64,000 nt of DNA from an uncultured Cohaesibacter sp. (GCF_963664735.1 NZ_OY761553.1:1255303-1319302), one strand, 5' to 3'. Positions 8,626 through 17,876 are shown, numbered from the stretch's first letter. The notes: a model not told the origin generated them from the letters alone. A program made the numbers and translations.

Positions 8626-8988
8626 TCACTGATTGTCTTTCGGCAGGCTCATTACGGCAGCCCCCATGGCAACGCTGCAAATCGTAATGAGCAATCCAAA
8701 GAATAGCAGGGCGATCGGAATTAACGGGTTTTCACTATTGAAAATCAAATCCTGAAGACCTGCAGCATTTGTTATCAGCAAGCCACAAGTGATCAAAACA
8801 GTCACAACAAACCCTATGAGCCAATTGATCGCCAACAGGCGTATCAACGGGTTCTTGATGATGCCCTTCACGCCACTTTCTTGCCGACGAGAAGGCGGTA
8901 CGAGGTTTGTTATGGGCATAGAGATCCAATCATCATGAAGCGAAGCCTCCTCTGGTTTGAAGAGGCGCCTCTCGGGAACTACATTCAA
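8626..8988 (-). CDS. Small two-helix membrane protein of unknown function
   Basis: A 120-residue protein. The first 45 residues are polar, followed by two hydrophobic helices (about 52-75 and 88-112: LLAINWLIGFVVTVLITCGL and IPIALLFFGLLITICSVAM). The fold resembles small inner-membrane proteins of unknown function; no motif allows a functional call. It is divergent from the padR-type gene with about 200 bases between them. Confidence 0.55.
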   Translation of the reverse strand: MNVVPERRLFKPEEASLHDDWISMPITNLVPPSRRQESGVKGIIKNPLIRLLAINWLIGFVVTVLITCGLLITNAAGLQDLIFNSENPLIPIALLFFGLLITICSVAMGAAVMSLPKDNQ

Positions 8989-9077
8989 TACACCGCAATT
9001 ATAGTCAGTTTTCCCAATCTGTAAATCTCGCTATAAGGCTGACTTGATTCACGACCATAAGAAACCGTCAATTCCAC

Positions 9078-9126
9078 CTATATTGGTTTGATATATGCTC
9101 TGGACTTCTATATTGGCTTGATATAT
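9078..9126 (+). repeat. Two direct copies of an AT-rich box upstream of the first padR gene (putative operator)
   Basis: The 19-base element CTATATTGGTTTGATATAT (9078-9096) recurs as CTATATTGGCTTGATATAT (9108-9126), one mismatch, with starts 30 bases apart (about three helical turns). Each copy has TATAT and ATATA arms seven bases apart. A position just upstream of a PadR gene suggests an autoregulatory site. Confidence 0.6.
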
Positions 9127-9193
9127 ATACTTTAGATATAGACAACGTAAACACAACTGTAAAATCTACATACACGCACCGTTGGATCACCGC

Positions 9194-9775
9194 ATGAATG
9201 TTCGCAGCATTTGCCTTGCCATTCTCTTTTGTTCGGACAGAACCGGATATGATATTCGGAAGTTTTCGACCGAAGGGAATTTTAGCTTTTTCATCGATGC
9301 GTCGTTCGGATCCATCTATCCGGCTCTCAACAAGATGGAAAGCGAAGGCCTTGTAACGGGACGCCATGTTTCAGAGGAAGGCAAGCCGGCACGCAAGATT
9401 TATTCGATCACGGAGGCTGGCCGGGATGTCTTGTTTCACGAGCTTTTGCAGCCTCATCGGCCAGATATTTTCAAATCAGAGTTCCTACTTATATCGCTGT
9501 TTGCCAGACTAATCGGTCCAGAGGCCATACAATCAGCGATTGATAGACAATTAGCGATGTTACATGAAGAACTTGCAATCATTTCTTCATGTGAAGAATC
9601 CGATCTCAAGAACAGCCCGGAAAGCGGCAAATATGCCCCCAACGAGTTGGACCACCAAGCTGCCAATTGGGCGAAAAACTACGGCGTCTATTGTGTTCAG
9701 GCGAGCATTGACTATCTGAAGATGCATGGCAACGCATTGGTTGAAATCGCGAAAGCCAGCCAGTCACATCAATAA
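9194..9775 (+). CDS. PadR-family transcriptional regulator
   Basis: A 193-residue PadR regulator. The N-terminal winged helix is clear (MNVRSICLAILFCSDRTGYD, then GSIYPALNKMESEGLV and the wing GKPARKIYSITEAGRDVL), followed by a helical C-terminal dimerisation domain. The ATG at 9194 is preferred to the TTG at 9182 because family members start MNVR. It lies 128 bases upstream of a membrane fusion protein and RND pump on the same strand with no terminator between, so it probably regulates the pump and itself through the repeats at 9078-9126. Confidence 0.9.
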   Translation: MNVRSICLAILFCSDRTGYDIRKFSTEGNFSFFIDASFGSIYPALNKMESEGLVTGRHVSEEGKPARKIYSITEAGRDVLFHELLQPHRPDIFKSEFLLISLFARLIGPEAIQSAIDRQLAMLHEELAIISSCEESDLKNSPESGKYAPNELDHQAANWAKNYGVYCVQASIDYLKMHGNALVEIAKASQSHQ

Positions 9776-9903
9776 TAATAACTTAAAGCGCTCAACTCAT
9801 AAGACACAACCGCGTCGCGGCAGATTTGATCAGCTCGCGACAACACGATGATATTTCGATAGCTGCTCAGCAAGCAGGAGCTACCAAAGCGAGGGATTAT
9901 TTC

Positions 9904-11028
9904 ATGGCGTTGCGACTTAAGGGCTCATATGGCCTGGCGCTGCTATGTACGGCAGGGATTGTCGGATGGATGGCCACAGGCAAAGCAGTGTTTAGCGGAC
10001 AAGAAACCGCAGATTCTACCCCACCACCGGCGGTCCGCAATCAGGCACAGGAAACCGGTGCATTCCGCGTGGCTGTTCGCCATTTCAAGGCCCAACCAAG
10101 ACAACTGGATCTAACCATTCGAGGGCGCACGGAAGCGGACACGAAAGTAACTGTTCGAGCAGAAACCTCTGCTATCGTGCGAAGCATCAATGTCAAGAAA
10201 GGTCAGTGGGTCCACAAGAATGACCTACTCTGCAAGCTTGATGTTGGGTCTCGCGAAGCCAATCTGGCCAAGGCAAAAGCAGCTTTGGAGCAAGCAGAGT
10301 TTGATCTTTCAGCCAAAGAACAATTGGCAACGAAGGGCTTTGCATCCAAAACACAACTGGCCTCTCTGCGCGCCGCACGAGACGCAGCGCTCGCTGGCGT
10401 CAAGGAAGCCCGTCTGGAACTGGACCGCACCAATATTTTGGCGCCGAAAAAGGGCATGGTGCAAGGAGACCTCGCTGAGGTTGGCGATCAGCTGAGCAGT
10501 GGCGGAGCCTGTGCTGTGTTGATGGATCCCGATCCTATGCTTGTGGTCGGGCAGGTTTCCGAGCGCGATATTTCGCAGGTGGAAGTCGGTAACAAGGCCG
10601 ATATAACCCTTGTAACGGGCGAAAAGTCCGAAGGCCGTGTGCGATTTGTCAGTTCAGCTTCGGACGTCGAAACCCGCACATTTCTGGTGGAAATGGAAAT
10701 CCCGAACCCGGATCGTAGCCTCAGGGACGGCGTTACCGCTGTTGCAGAGCTGAAGCTGCCTCCGATCAAGGCTCATCTTGTCAGCCCGGCCTATTTGACT
10801 CTCTCAGACGAGGGTATCGTCGGAGCCATGCAGGTCATTGATAACAAAGCTCAATTTACTCCCGTTCATATCATTTCCAATGATGAATCCGGAATTTGGA
10901 TTACAGGTTTGCCCGAGGAAGCCGATATCATCACGGTCGGTCAGGAATATGTGAAATCCGGACACGAAGTTGTCGCCGTCAGTGTTGATGAGCTAAACAA
11001 GACAGATGCAAACGGGGAGTCCAAGTGA
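9904..11028 (+). CDS. RND efflux periplasmic adaptor (HlyD/AcrA-type membrane fusion protein)
   Basis: A 374-residue membrane fusion protein that links the inner membrane RND pump to an outer membrane channel. An N-terminal membrane anchor (GLALLCTAGIVGWMATGKAV) precedes the lipoyl half-motif VTVRAETSAIVRSINVKKG, a helical hairpin (ANLAKAKAALEQAEFDLSAK and LASLRAARDAALAG), the second lipoyl half (TNILAPKKGMVQGDLAEVGD) and a beta-barrel domain. The ATG at 9904 follows GAGGG at good spacing; the longer frame from a TTG at 9826 lacks a site. Its stop overlaps the start of the RND gene (TGATG). Confidence 0.92.
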   Translation: MALRLKGSYGLALLCTAGIVGWMATGKAVFSGQETADSTPPPAVRNQAQETGAFRVAVRHFKAQPRQLDLTIRGRTEADTKVTVRAETSAIVRSINVKKGQWVHKNDLLCKLDVGSREANLAKAKAALEQAEFDLSAKEQLATKGFASKTQLASLRAARDAALAGVKEARLELDRTNILAPKKGMVQGDLAEVGDQLSSGGACAVLMDPDPMLVVGQVSERDISQVEVGNKADITLVTGEKSEGRVRFVSSASDVETRTFLVEMEIPNPDRSLRDGVTAVAELKLPPIKAHLVSPAYLTLSDEGIVGAMQVIDNKAQFTPVHIISNDESGIWITGLPEEADIITVGQEYVKSGHEVVAVSVDELNKTDANGESK

Positions 11029-14000
11029 TGCAAAGCACTCTGGAAGCCATTCTTCGCGCCCGAAGGGTCGTCATGACTCTGATGTTTGTGCTGCTGCTTG
11101 GTGGGATCATCAGTTACATCTCGGTGCCCAAGGAAGCCAACCCGGACATTGACATCCCGATTTTCTATATCTCGGTGACGCAGCAAGGCATTTCGCCTGA
11201 GGATTCTGTGCGGCTTCTCGTCAAGCCATTAGAGAACAAACTGCAAAGCCTTGATGGGCTCAAGGAAATGACAAGCTTTGCTTCTGAGGGGCACGGCGGT
11301 GTGTTGCTGGAATTCACCGTTGATTTCGACAAGGATGCGGCGCTAGCGGATGTTCGTGACAAGGTAGATCAGGCCAAGGCGGAAATGCCGACAGACGCGG
11401 ACGAGCCAACCATTTCAGAGATGAACATGTCACAGCAGCCAACTCTGTATGTGACATTGTCGGGCGCGGTACCGGAGCGCACGCTTTATCAACATGCCCG
11501 CCAGTTGAAAGACGACATTGAGGGCATCTCGTCAGTTCTTGAAGCCAACCTGTCCGGTAACCGTGACGAGTTGTTGGAAGTGGAGATCGATCAGCTTCGC
11601 CTTGAATCCTACAATGTGACCCAAACAGAACTGATCAATGCGGTAACACTCAACAACCAGCTCGTGCCAGCAGGCTTTTTGGACAATGGCAAAGGGCGGT
11701 TCAATCTCAAGGTTCCCGGCCTCATTGAAGATGCTCAGGATGTCTATTCCATTCCCATCAAGCAGAATGGTGAAGGTGTTGTAACACTTGGCGACATTGC
11801 CACGATCAAACGAACATTCAAAGATCCGACCACGATCACGCGAGTGAATGGCAATGCGGCCATTACCATCGAGGTGTCAAAAAGGTTGGGCACCAACATC
11901 ATCGAAAACAACGATGCTGTTCGTCAGGTCGTTCATGACGTCACGAGCGATTGGAATCCTGCGATTAATGTTCGCTTCCTTCTCGATCAGGCCGAGCCGG
12001 TCAACGACACATTGGGCTCTCTGGAATCCTCTATCATGACCGCTATCGCACTTGTCATGATGTTGGTGCTGGCGGCACTCGGGTTCCGCTCGGCTTTGAT
12101 GATCGGCATCGCCATTCCAACATCATTCATGATGGGCTTCCTCATTCTGTCATTGCTTGGCATGACGTTGAACACGATGGTCATGTATGGGCTTGTGCTC
12201 ACTGTGGGCATGCTGGTGGATGGCGCAATCGTTATCGTTGAATATGCCGATCGTAAGGTCGCCGAGGGCATGCCGAGGCAAGAGGCCTATATCAGGGCTG
12301 CCAAGCTCATGTTCTGGCCGATTGCTGCTTCGACCGGAACGACGCTGGCCGCCTTCCTGCCGATGCTGCTTTGGCCAGGCATTATCGGGGAATTCATGAG
12401 CTATCTGCCGATTACGGTGATTATCGTGCTTTCCTCGGCTCTTTTGACTGCCATGGTGTTTCTGCCTGTTATTGGCGGCTTTATCGGTAAGCGATCGGCA
12501 ACACAGGAAGAAATCGACAATGCCAAACACCTGTCTGGCGGCCACCATTTCAACCCCAAGGAAGTTGTCGGTCTAACGGGGGTTTATGCAAGATTTTTGC
12601 ATATGCTGGTACGCCATCCGGCGGGCAACATCGTTGCCATCGTCGGTGTGATCGTCATCATGTTCGCCATTGTCAGTCCGTTCTTTTTCTTTGGCAAAGA
12701 GTTCAAGGCAGAACTGTTCGTCAACGAAGAACCACGCTACGCAATGGTCTATGTTTCGGCACGAGGCAATATGTCCGCGCAGGAAAGCCGGGATATTGTC
12801 AAGAATGTTGAAGACGAGATTTTGCAGGTAAAAGGTGTCAAGGATGTTGTCGCTACCTCCGCCCCGTCTGGCACAAGCAGTGGCGGCAACAGTCTGAGCT
12901 CAGACAGCAGTCGGCCGTCCGATGCAATCGGCTCGCTTGCTCTGGAACTTTCGGACTTCTGCTGCCGCAGACCGGCTGAGGACATTTTCAGCGAGATACG
13001 CGAGCGAACCGGCAAATATCCGGGCATTCTTGTAGCCGTTGCAAAAACAGAGGAAGGCCCTCCAACGGGCAAGGATATCAACCTTGAAATCACATCGAGC
13101 AACTATGAGCTTGTTTCCCATATCACAGGCCTCGTCCGCGATCACGTCGATGGTGTTTCCAATCTGGTAGATATCGAAGACGGGCGCCCCCTGCCCGGCA
13201 TTGAATGGGAACTGAATATCGACCGCGAACAAGCGGGCCGCTACAACGCATCCATTGCCACAGTCGGCTCCATGGTTCAGCTCCTGACCAACGGCGTGAT
13301 GATCGGCAAATATCGGCCAGATGACTCCGAAGATGAAGTCGACATTCGCGTCCGATTGCCCAAAGAGCAACGCAATCTCGATCATCTGGATGAACTGAAG
13401 TTGCCGACAAGCAACGGTCTTGTTCCGATCAGCAATTTTGTGAAGGTGGAAGCACGACAAAAGGTCTCTTCGATCACGCGCAAGGATGGTTTCTATGCCA
13501 TGAGCGTCAAGGCAACGGTTGATCAAAGCGATGGCACAACAGTCGATGCAAAGGTGCGTGAGATAGATGACTGGATCAAGGCACAGGATTGGCCCAAGGG
13601 CGTGACATTCAAATTCCGCGGGGCCGATGAAGACCAGAAGGAATCCGGTCAGTTCCTCGCAAAGGCGGCTGTTGCTGCGCTGTTCATCATGGCGATGATT
13701 CTCATCACCCAGTTCAACAGCTTCTATCAGACAGCATTGACGCTGATGACGGTGATCTTCTCCATCTTCGGCGTGCTGCTCGGGATTGTCGTAACAGGTC
13801 AAACCTTCTCGATCATCATGACAGGTACAGGCGTTATGGCTTTGGCCGGTATCGTGGTGAACAATGCCATTGTTCTTATAGATACCTATAACCGTTTCCG
13901 TTCAGAGAAGGTTGAAGTGGTCGAAGCCGTGATCAAAACGGCGGCTCAGAGAATTCGTCCAATTCTTCTGACGACCATTACCACGATTGCAGGCCTGATC

Positions 14001-14252
14001 CCCATGGCAACGGGTATCAATCTGGACTTCTTCAATCGCGTGATTGCTGTTGGTTCGATTACAGCGGCCTGGTGGATCCAGCTTTCCACCGCGGTTATCG
14101 CCGGACTTGGGTTTTCAACCATCCTGACCCTGATCCTGATCCCGGTGCTGTTGGCCTTTCCGACGGTCACTTTGAAACCGATGTTCGGGTTTATTGCAAG
14201 AATGCTGCGGCTGAAACGTTCTCGCCGAGCGGTTCCGGGAGCGGCAGAATAG
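11028..14252 (+). CDS. RND-family efflux transporter permease (AcrB/HAE1-like)
   Basis: A 1074-residue inner membrane proton-driven pump, the usual length for the family, with two homologous halves of membrane helices and large periplasmic loops. It starts at the ATG at 11028, overlapping the adaptor stop by one base. The helix 4 proton-relay motif is GMLVDGAIVIVEYADRK: Asp398 is present but the second acidic residue of the usual DD pair is Gly, a variant seen in some alphaproteobacterial pumps. The second half ends with the conserved GIVVNNAIVLIDTYNRF and QRIRPILLTTITTIAGLIPM. The substrate cannot be predicted and no outer membrane channel gene is adjacent. Confidence 0.93.
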   Translation: MQSTLEAILRARRVVMTLMFVLLLGGIISYISVPKEANPDIDIPIFYISVTQQGISPEDSVRLLVKPLENKLQSLDGLKEMTSFASEGHGGVLLEFTVDFDKDAALADVRDKVDQAKAEMPTDADEPTISEMNMSQQPTLYVTLSGAVPERTLYQHARQLKDDIEGISSVLEANLSGNRDELLEVEIDQLRLESYNVTQTELINAVTLNNQLVPAGFLDNGKGRFNLKVPGLIEDAQDVYSIPIKQNGEGVVTLGDIATIKRTFKDPTTITRVNGNAAITIEVSKRLGTNIIENNDAVRQVVHDVTSDWNPAINVRFLLDQAEPVNDTLGSLESSIMTAIALVMMLVLAALGFRSALMIGIAIPTSFMMGFLILSLLGMTLNTMVMYGLVLTVGMLVDGAIVIVEYADRKVAEGMPRQEAYIRAAKLMFWPIAASTGTTLAAFLPMLLWPGIIGEFMSYLPITVIIVLSSALLTAMVFLPVIGGFIGKRSATQEEIDNAKHLSGGHHFNPKEVVGLTGVYARFLHMLVRHPAGNIVAIVGVIVIMFAIVSPFFFFGKEFKAELFVNEEPRYAMVYVSARGNMSAQESRDIVKNVEDEILQVKGVKDVVATSAPSGTSSGGNSLSSDSSRPSDAIGSLALELSDFCCRRPAEDIFSEIRERTGKYPGILVAVAKTEEGPPTGKDINLEITSSNYELVSHITGLVRDHVDGVSNLVDIEDGRPLPGIEWELNIDREQAGRYNASIATVGSMVQLLTNGVMIGKYRPDDSEDEVDIRVRLPKEQRNLDHLDELKLPTSNGLVPISNFVKVEARQKVSSITRKDGFYAMSVKATVDQSDGTTVDAKVREIDDWIKAQDWPKGVTFKFRGADEDQKESGQFLAKAAVAALFIMAMILITQFNSFYQTALTLMTVIFSIFGVLLGIVVTGQTFSIIMTGTGVMALAGIVVNNAIVLIDTYNRFRSEKVEVVEAVIKTAAQRIRPILLTTITTIAGLIPMATGINLDFFNRVIAVGSITAAWWIQLSTAVIAGLGFSTILTLILIPVLLAFPTVTLKPMFGFIARMLRLKRSRRAVPGAAE

Positions 14253-14288
14253 CAACGCTTCTCAGCATCACGTCAAACTTAAGCAAAA

Positions 14289-14317
14289 GCCCATCGGTTC
14301 TGCCGGTGGGCTTTTTT
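14289..14317 (+). terminator. Rho-independent terminator after the RND pump
   Basis: GCCCATCGG and CCGGTGGGC form a nine-pair stem (one wobble) around a five-base loop, followed by TTTTTT. Confidence 0.9.
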
Positions 14318-14325
14318 CAAAAACA

Positions 14326-14389
14326 TATTTAAGATATATCTTGACATGAGACAGGTGACGGACTATTTAAGATATAACTTAGTTATATC
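14326..14389 (+). promoter_or_regulatory. Operator-like repeats and inverted repeat before the second padR gene
   Basis: The box TATTTAAGATATATCTT (14326-14342) recurs as TATTTAAGATATAACTT (14364-14380), 38 bases apart. The first contains the perfect palindrome AAGATATATCTT. The second overlaps a perfect 9-bp inverted repeat GATATAACT-T-AGTTATATC (14371-14389). The position just before a PadR gene suggests autoregulation. Confidence 0.65.
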
Positions 14390-14403
14390 GAAAGGAAATC
14401 ACC

Positions 14404-15192
14404 ATGTATGAACATGAAGAATTTTCTGCACGTCAGGGCGAAGGCCGCGGAAATCGCAGGACAGCCGGTCGACTTTTCGGAAGAGGAAGAGGTCGCCGCA
14501 ATGGCTTTGGTGCAGACTTTGAACAAAATGAGCAAGAATGCCAGTTTGAGACAGAAGAGACACTAGAAGCTCGTGGCCGTGGGTTTGGGGGCAAACGCAA
14601 ACAAGAACGCAAACACGTCCATATGGCTGAATGGCTGGCCTCAGGAGGTGGACCGTTCCATCCTCCCTTCAAAGGCGGACGCTTTGGCCGTGGAAACGGA
14701 GGCGGTGGAGAAGGTCGCAGACGCGGACGTCTTTTGGCGCAAGGTGATATTCGCACCCTGTGTCTCTGGCTCATCGAACAAACCCCTCGTCATGGTTATG
14801 ACGTCATCAAGGAAATTGAAGCTCTGACCAATGGTTTCTACGCACCGAGCCCCGGAGTCGTTTACCCGACCCTCACCTATCTGGAAGAGGCTAACTACAC
14901 CGAGGTGCAGAGCGAAAACAACAAGAAGCAATATGCCATTACAGCCGAAGGCACCCAGTATCTCAACGAAAACAGAGAACAGGCCGAGCGCATTATCGAC
15001 TATCTGAAAGGTCTTGGTGAACGCGCCAAAAAGGCAGAAAAAGAAGCGGCTTCTCTTGAGACAGATCTACCAAGAAGCGTAGAAGCGGCATTTTTGAATC
15101 TGAAAGAAATCGCGGCAGAAAAGATCAAAAACGATCCTTCAGCTTCCACGCAAATCGTGCAAAAGCTCCTGAGCTTGGCTGACGAACTTTAA
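14404..15192 (+). CDS. PadR-family regulator with long Gly/Arg-rich N-terminal extension
   Basis: A 262-residue protein. Residues 1-110 are low complexity, rich in Gly, Arg and Glu (GRGRGRRNGFG, RGRGFGGKRK, GRGNGGGGEGRRRGR) and probably disordered. Residues about 110-190 are a PadR winged helix (RTLCLWLIEQTPRHGYDVIK, PGVVYPTLTYLEE, wing KKQYAITAEG), followed by a helical C-terminal part. The ATG at 14404 follows AAAGGAAA. The operator-like repeats immediately upstream suggest self-repression; the adjacent RND operon is a likely second target. The extension is not part of the usual PadR architecture. Confidence 0.88.
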   Translation: MYEHEEFSARQGEGRGNRRTAGRLFGRGRGRRNGFGADFEQNEQECQFETEETLEARGRGFGGKRKQERKHVHMAEWLASGGGPFHPPFKGGRFGRGNGGGGEGRRRGRLLAQGDIRTLCLWLIEQTPRHGYDVIKEIEALTNGFYAPSPGVVYPTLTYLEEANYTEVQSENNKKQYAITAEGTQYLNENREQAERIIDYLKGLGERAKKAEKEAASLETDLPRSVEAAFLNLKEIAAEKIKNDPSASTQIVQKLLSLADEL

Positions 15193-15202
15193 AATCAGAG
15201 AA

Positions 15203-15225
15203 ACCGGCTCCCTGAGCCGTTTTTC
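15203..15225 (+). terminator. Rho-independent terminator after the second padR gene
   Basis: CGGCTC and GAGCCG form a stem with a CCT loop followed by TTTTT. A second, longer inverted repeat (ATGGCCCTGTTTCC with its partner, 15241-15279) follows in the convergent gap before pssA. Confidence 0.7.
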
Positions 15226-15290
15226 AAAGCGACTATTTTGATGGCCCTGTTTCCTGCTTTTGCAAGGGAACGGGGCCATTGCTTTTGTGT

Positions 15291-16163
15291 CTAGCCACGA
15301 TTTTCGTCAGTATCTTCGCTCACGAGCTGATCTGCGACCAGATCTTCCTCAGGCAACTGGCTATCATGTTGATGCCATGACCTGCGCGCGAAAGGTATAG
15401 ATAGCAGATAAAGCACGACAAGCACCGTCATCGTGATCCACGGATAGGAAAAGAGGATGGCGACAGTGGCAACGACACCCAAGATGAGGGGCAACACATT
15501 GGCTCGAGGAATGCGCAATCCCACCGTCTTGCCCGAATAGGTCGGCACCGTTGAAACAACAAGCATCGCGATGATCAGGGTATAGATCAGCACGACAGGC
15601 GCGGCCAAATCGGTGTGTGGCAAGCCAGACAATTCCAAATAGATTGGCGCCAGAACTGACAGAGCTCCGGCAGGAGCCGGAACACCAACAAAGAAGTTCT
15701 TCTTCCATGATGGCTGACTACGATCGTCCAACGCGACATTGAAACGGGCCAGACGCAAAACCATCGCGATGGCGAACAGCAAAGAGCCGATCCAGCCGAT
15801 GGATTGAAAAGCGTGCAATATCCAGACATGCAAAATAAGGGCCGGAGCGACACCGAAATTGACGAAATCGGTCAGTGAATCCAACTCTGCACCAAAGCGC
15901 GATGTGCCCTTGAGCATGCGGGCCACGCGCCCATCGATGCCATCAAGAAAGGCAGCCGCAGCAATGGAAACCAACGCTGTTTCAAAACGTCCGTCAATTG
16001 CCATACGTATACCGGTGAGACCGGCACATAAGGCCATGAGCGTTACCAGATTGGGGGCGATCAGGCGAAATGGCACGGCCTTGAAACGTTGTTTGGGGCT
16101 GCTCTCGTCCGGATCAAAAGATTGAAACGGATTGTTTATGCCATGATCCGGATCTTCTACCAT
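15291..16163 (-). CDS. pssA: CDP-diacylglycerol-serine O-phosphatidyltransferase
   Basis: A 290-residue integral membrane CDP-alcohol phosphatidyltransferase. The catalytic motif DG-x2-AR-x8-G-x3-D-x3-D is present as DGRVARMLKGTSRFGAELDS, continuing into LTD. It makes phosphatidylserine from CDP-diacylglycerol and serine. The preceding gene on the strand is psd, which decarboxylates the product, so the two genes give phosphatidylethanolamine. The spacing of about 70 bases fits one transcript. Confidence 0.93.
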   Translation of the reverse strand: MVEDPDHGINNPFQSFDPDESSPKQRFKAVPFRLIAPNLVTLMALCAGLTGIRMAIDGRFETALVSIAAAAFLDGIDGRVARMLKGTSRFGAELDSLTDFVNFGVAPALILHVWILHAFQSIGWIGSLLFAIAMVLRLARFNVALDDRSQPSWKKNFFVGVPAPAGALSVLAPIYLELSGLPHTDLAAPVVLIYTLIIAMLVVSTVPTYSGKTVGLRIPRANVLPLILGVVATVAILFSYPWITMTVLVVLYLLSIPFARRSWHQHDSQLPEEDLVADQLVSEDTDENRG

Positions 16164-16233
16164 TTTCGGTTTATGCCTTGTTGTTTATCTTTACGCTCAA
16201 TATCTGACGCTTAAAACGCTATCTTGTTTGGGC

Positions 16234-16935
16234 TCATTGTTCCCGATGAGCGCCAATATCGGCTTGAGGCCCTTCCATATTCGCCAGAATGGATTCACCT
16301 GCAATCATGGTTTGACCTTCCACGACGCTAGGCACAATGTGCGCTGGCAAATAGACGTCTACCCTGCTGCCAAACCGGATGAGGCCAAAGCGTTCGCCGA
16401 CTGGCAGTTCTTCACCATCTTCGGACCAGCAGACGATGCGCCTTGCAACAAGGCCTGCAATCTGCGTCACACCAACAAGACCATAGTCCGTGTCGAGCAA
16501 AAGGCTGTTGCGCTCGTTGTCTTCACTGGCCTTGTCCAGTTCTGCATTGAGAAACTTACCGGGCTTATAGGCCACCTTCAACACCTTGCCGTTGATAGGA
16601 GCGCGGTTCACATGAACGTTGAAGACATTCATGAAAACAGATACGCGCATCATGGGCTCGTTGCTAAGGCCAAGCTCCTTTGGCGGGATTGCGAGGCCTA
16701 CGCCGGAGACGATACCGTCGGCCGGAGAGATGACAAGACCCTTTTTAAGAGGCGTTACGCGCGCCGGATCACGGAAGAAATAGCAGCACCAGAGCGTGAG
16801 AAAAAGACCAATCCAGAATAGAGCGGAGACGAACCAGCCCAGAATGACCGTGGCCACAGCAAATATGGCAATGAATTTATGTCCTTCGGGATGAATGGGA
16901 ACCACGCTCTTGCGAATGGAATCAATGATTGTCAC
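16234..16935 (-). CDS. psd: Phosphatidylserine decarboxylase (short, archaeal-type proenzyme)
   Basis: A 233-residue proenzyme that converts phosphatidylserine to phosphatidylethanolamine at the inner membrane. The self-cleavage site that generates the pyruvoyl group is Gly189-Ser190 in [13 protein letters not shown], and the conserved [14 protein letters not shown] segment is present. Two hydrophobic segments lie near the N-terminus (about residues 20-53). Length and motif match the short psd form of alphaproteobacteria. Followed by pssA on the same strand. Confidence 0.93.
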   Translation of the reverse strand: MTIIDSIRKSVVPIHPEGHKFIAIFAVATVILGWFVSALFWIGLFLTLWCCYFFRDPARVTPLKKGLVISPADGIVSGVGLAIPPKELGLSNEPMMRVSVFMNVFNVHVNRAPINGKVLKVAYKPGKFLNAELDKASEDNERNSLLLDTDYGLVGVTQIAGLVARRIVCWSEDGEELPVGERFGLIRFGSRVDVYLPAHIVPSVVEGQTMIAGESILANMEGPQADIGAHREQ

Positions 16936-17148
16936 TGGTTTCTACCTTTCTTCCCAACGATACGTGCATCCTAGATTGGATTGATGCCAGGGGCCAGGAC
17001 CGATAAAGGATGCGTATCAATACTAAGCGAAAATCGCTCGATTTGAAGACAGCTTTTAACGTACCTTTTCAGCTACGCCAAGCCACCATACACATTCTGC
17101 GCAAGTTCCTGACGATAAACCATGGTTTAAGATGCGTTTTGGGGCCAA

Positions 17149-17820
17149 TCACTCGTCGCCAGATGCAATTTGTTCCATGCTCACAATAGTCGCCCCGCTG
17201 ATTGATACATGATGATCGATCAGGTTTTCCTGCTGCACAGTGAGTTTGACACTGCGCGGATATAGGGGAGCGGCTCTATCGTTAAGTATCGGGATGTGCC
17301 AACCATCCGTCTCTTCGACAAAACGCTTAACACCAGATTCGCCGAATTTATCCAGAAATCCTTGCAACACCGCATCGATATAGGACTGCAATATAGGGAA
17401 ATGGATGTCCGAAGCGTTATTCAAAGCTGGCTGGCCGACATAAATATAAGACTGCACAAGATCACTGAGCGGCTGCTCGCTTTGCATATCCTCTGCTTTG
17501 ATGGATACCCGCGAATAATGGGCTTCGCGCAAATCCACTTCCGGCAAATGGTCCTTGCGATCAAAAACCAGTAATCCGTCACAAAAGGCATCGGCGCTGG
17601 GCGTTACCGACAAGGCAACTGCGCCGAGCAATCCCATGGATTTTCTTTGCGGGCTTGCATCCCAGATTGACCAATGGCGACGATATCCCCTAAGGCGGAC
17701 CGCTATGCCAAAGCTGTCTTCATTTCTTGTTTTGTCATTGACGAGAGAGCCATAACCAAAATACGCCACCCATTCATCAGGTGCCGCGAGAACATCTTCC
17801 AATTTCACAATAATTTCCAT
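17149..17820 (-). CDS. Gamma-glutamylcyclotransferase-like protein
   Basis: A 223-residue protein with the cyclotransferase-fold start WVAYFGYGSLVNDKTR, the substrate-binding YGSL loop seen in GGCT, ChaC and BtrG proteins. These release 5-oxoproline from gamma-glutamyl compounds such as glutathione fragments. It is the third gene in a minus-strand run after glutathione reductase and a GNAT acetyltransferase (gaps of 14 and 56 bases), so a role in glutathione or gamma-glutamyl turnover is plausible. The catalytic Glu cannot be assigned with confidence by eye. Confidence 0.75.
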   Translation of the reverse strand: MEIIVKLEDVLAAPDEWVAYFGYGSLVNDKTRNEDSFGIAVRLRGYRRHWSIWDASPQRKSMGLLGAVALSVTPSADAFCDGLLVFDRKDHLPEVDLREAHYSRVSIKAEDMQSEQPLSDLVQSYIYVGQPALNNASDIHFPILQSYIDAVLQGFLDKFGESGVKRFVEETDGWHIPILNDRAAPLYPRSVKLTVQQENLIDHHVSISGATIVSMEQIASGDE

Positions 17821-17876
17821 TTCAGGATAATGATAAAGGTGCGCTTGCCCTTGTCTGTCAAACAGGATTTCAAGCC

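Noticed and set aside
9131-9150. A third AT-rich box (ATATATACTTTAGATATA) before the first padR gene
   Set aside because: It shares only AT-richness with the two 19-base boxes and does not keep the TTGG core.
12900-13802. A 300-codon minus-strand frame inside the RND pump gene
   Set aside because: Rich in His, Cys and Arg as expected for an antisense shadow, with no domain, while the plus strand is a full-length RND permease.
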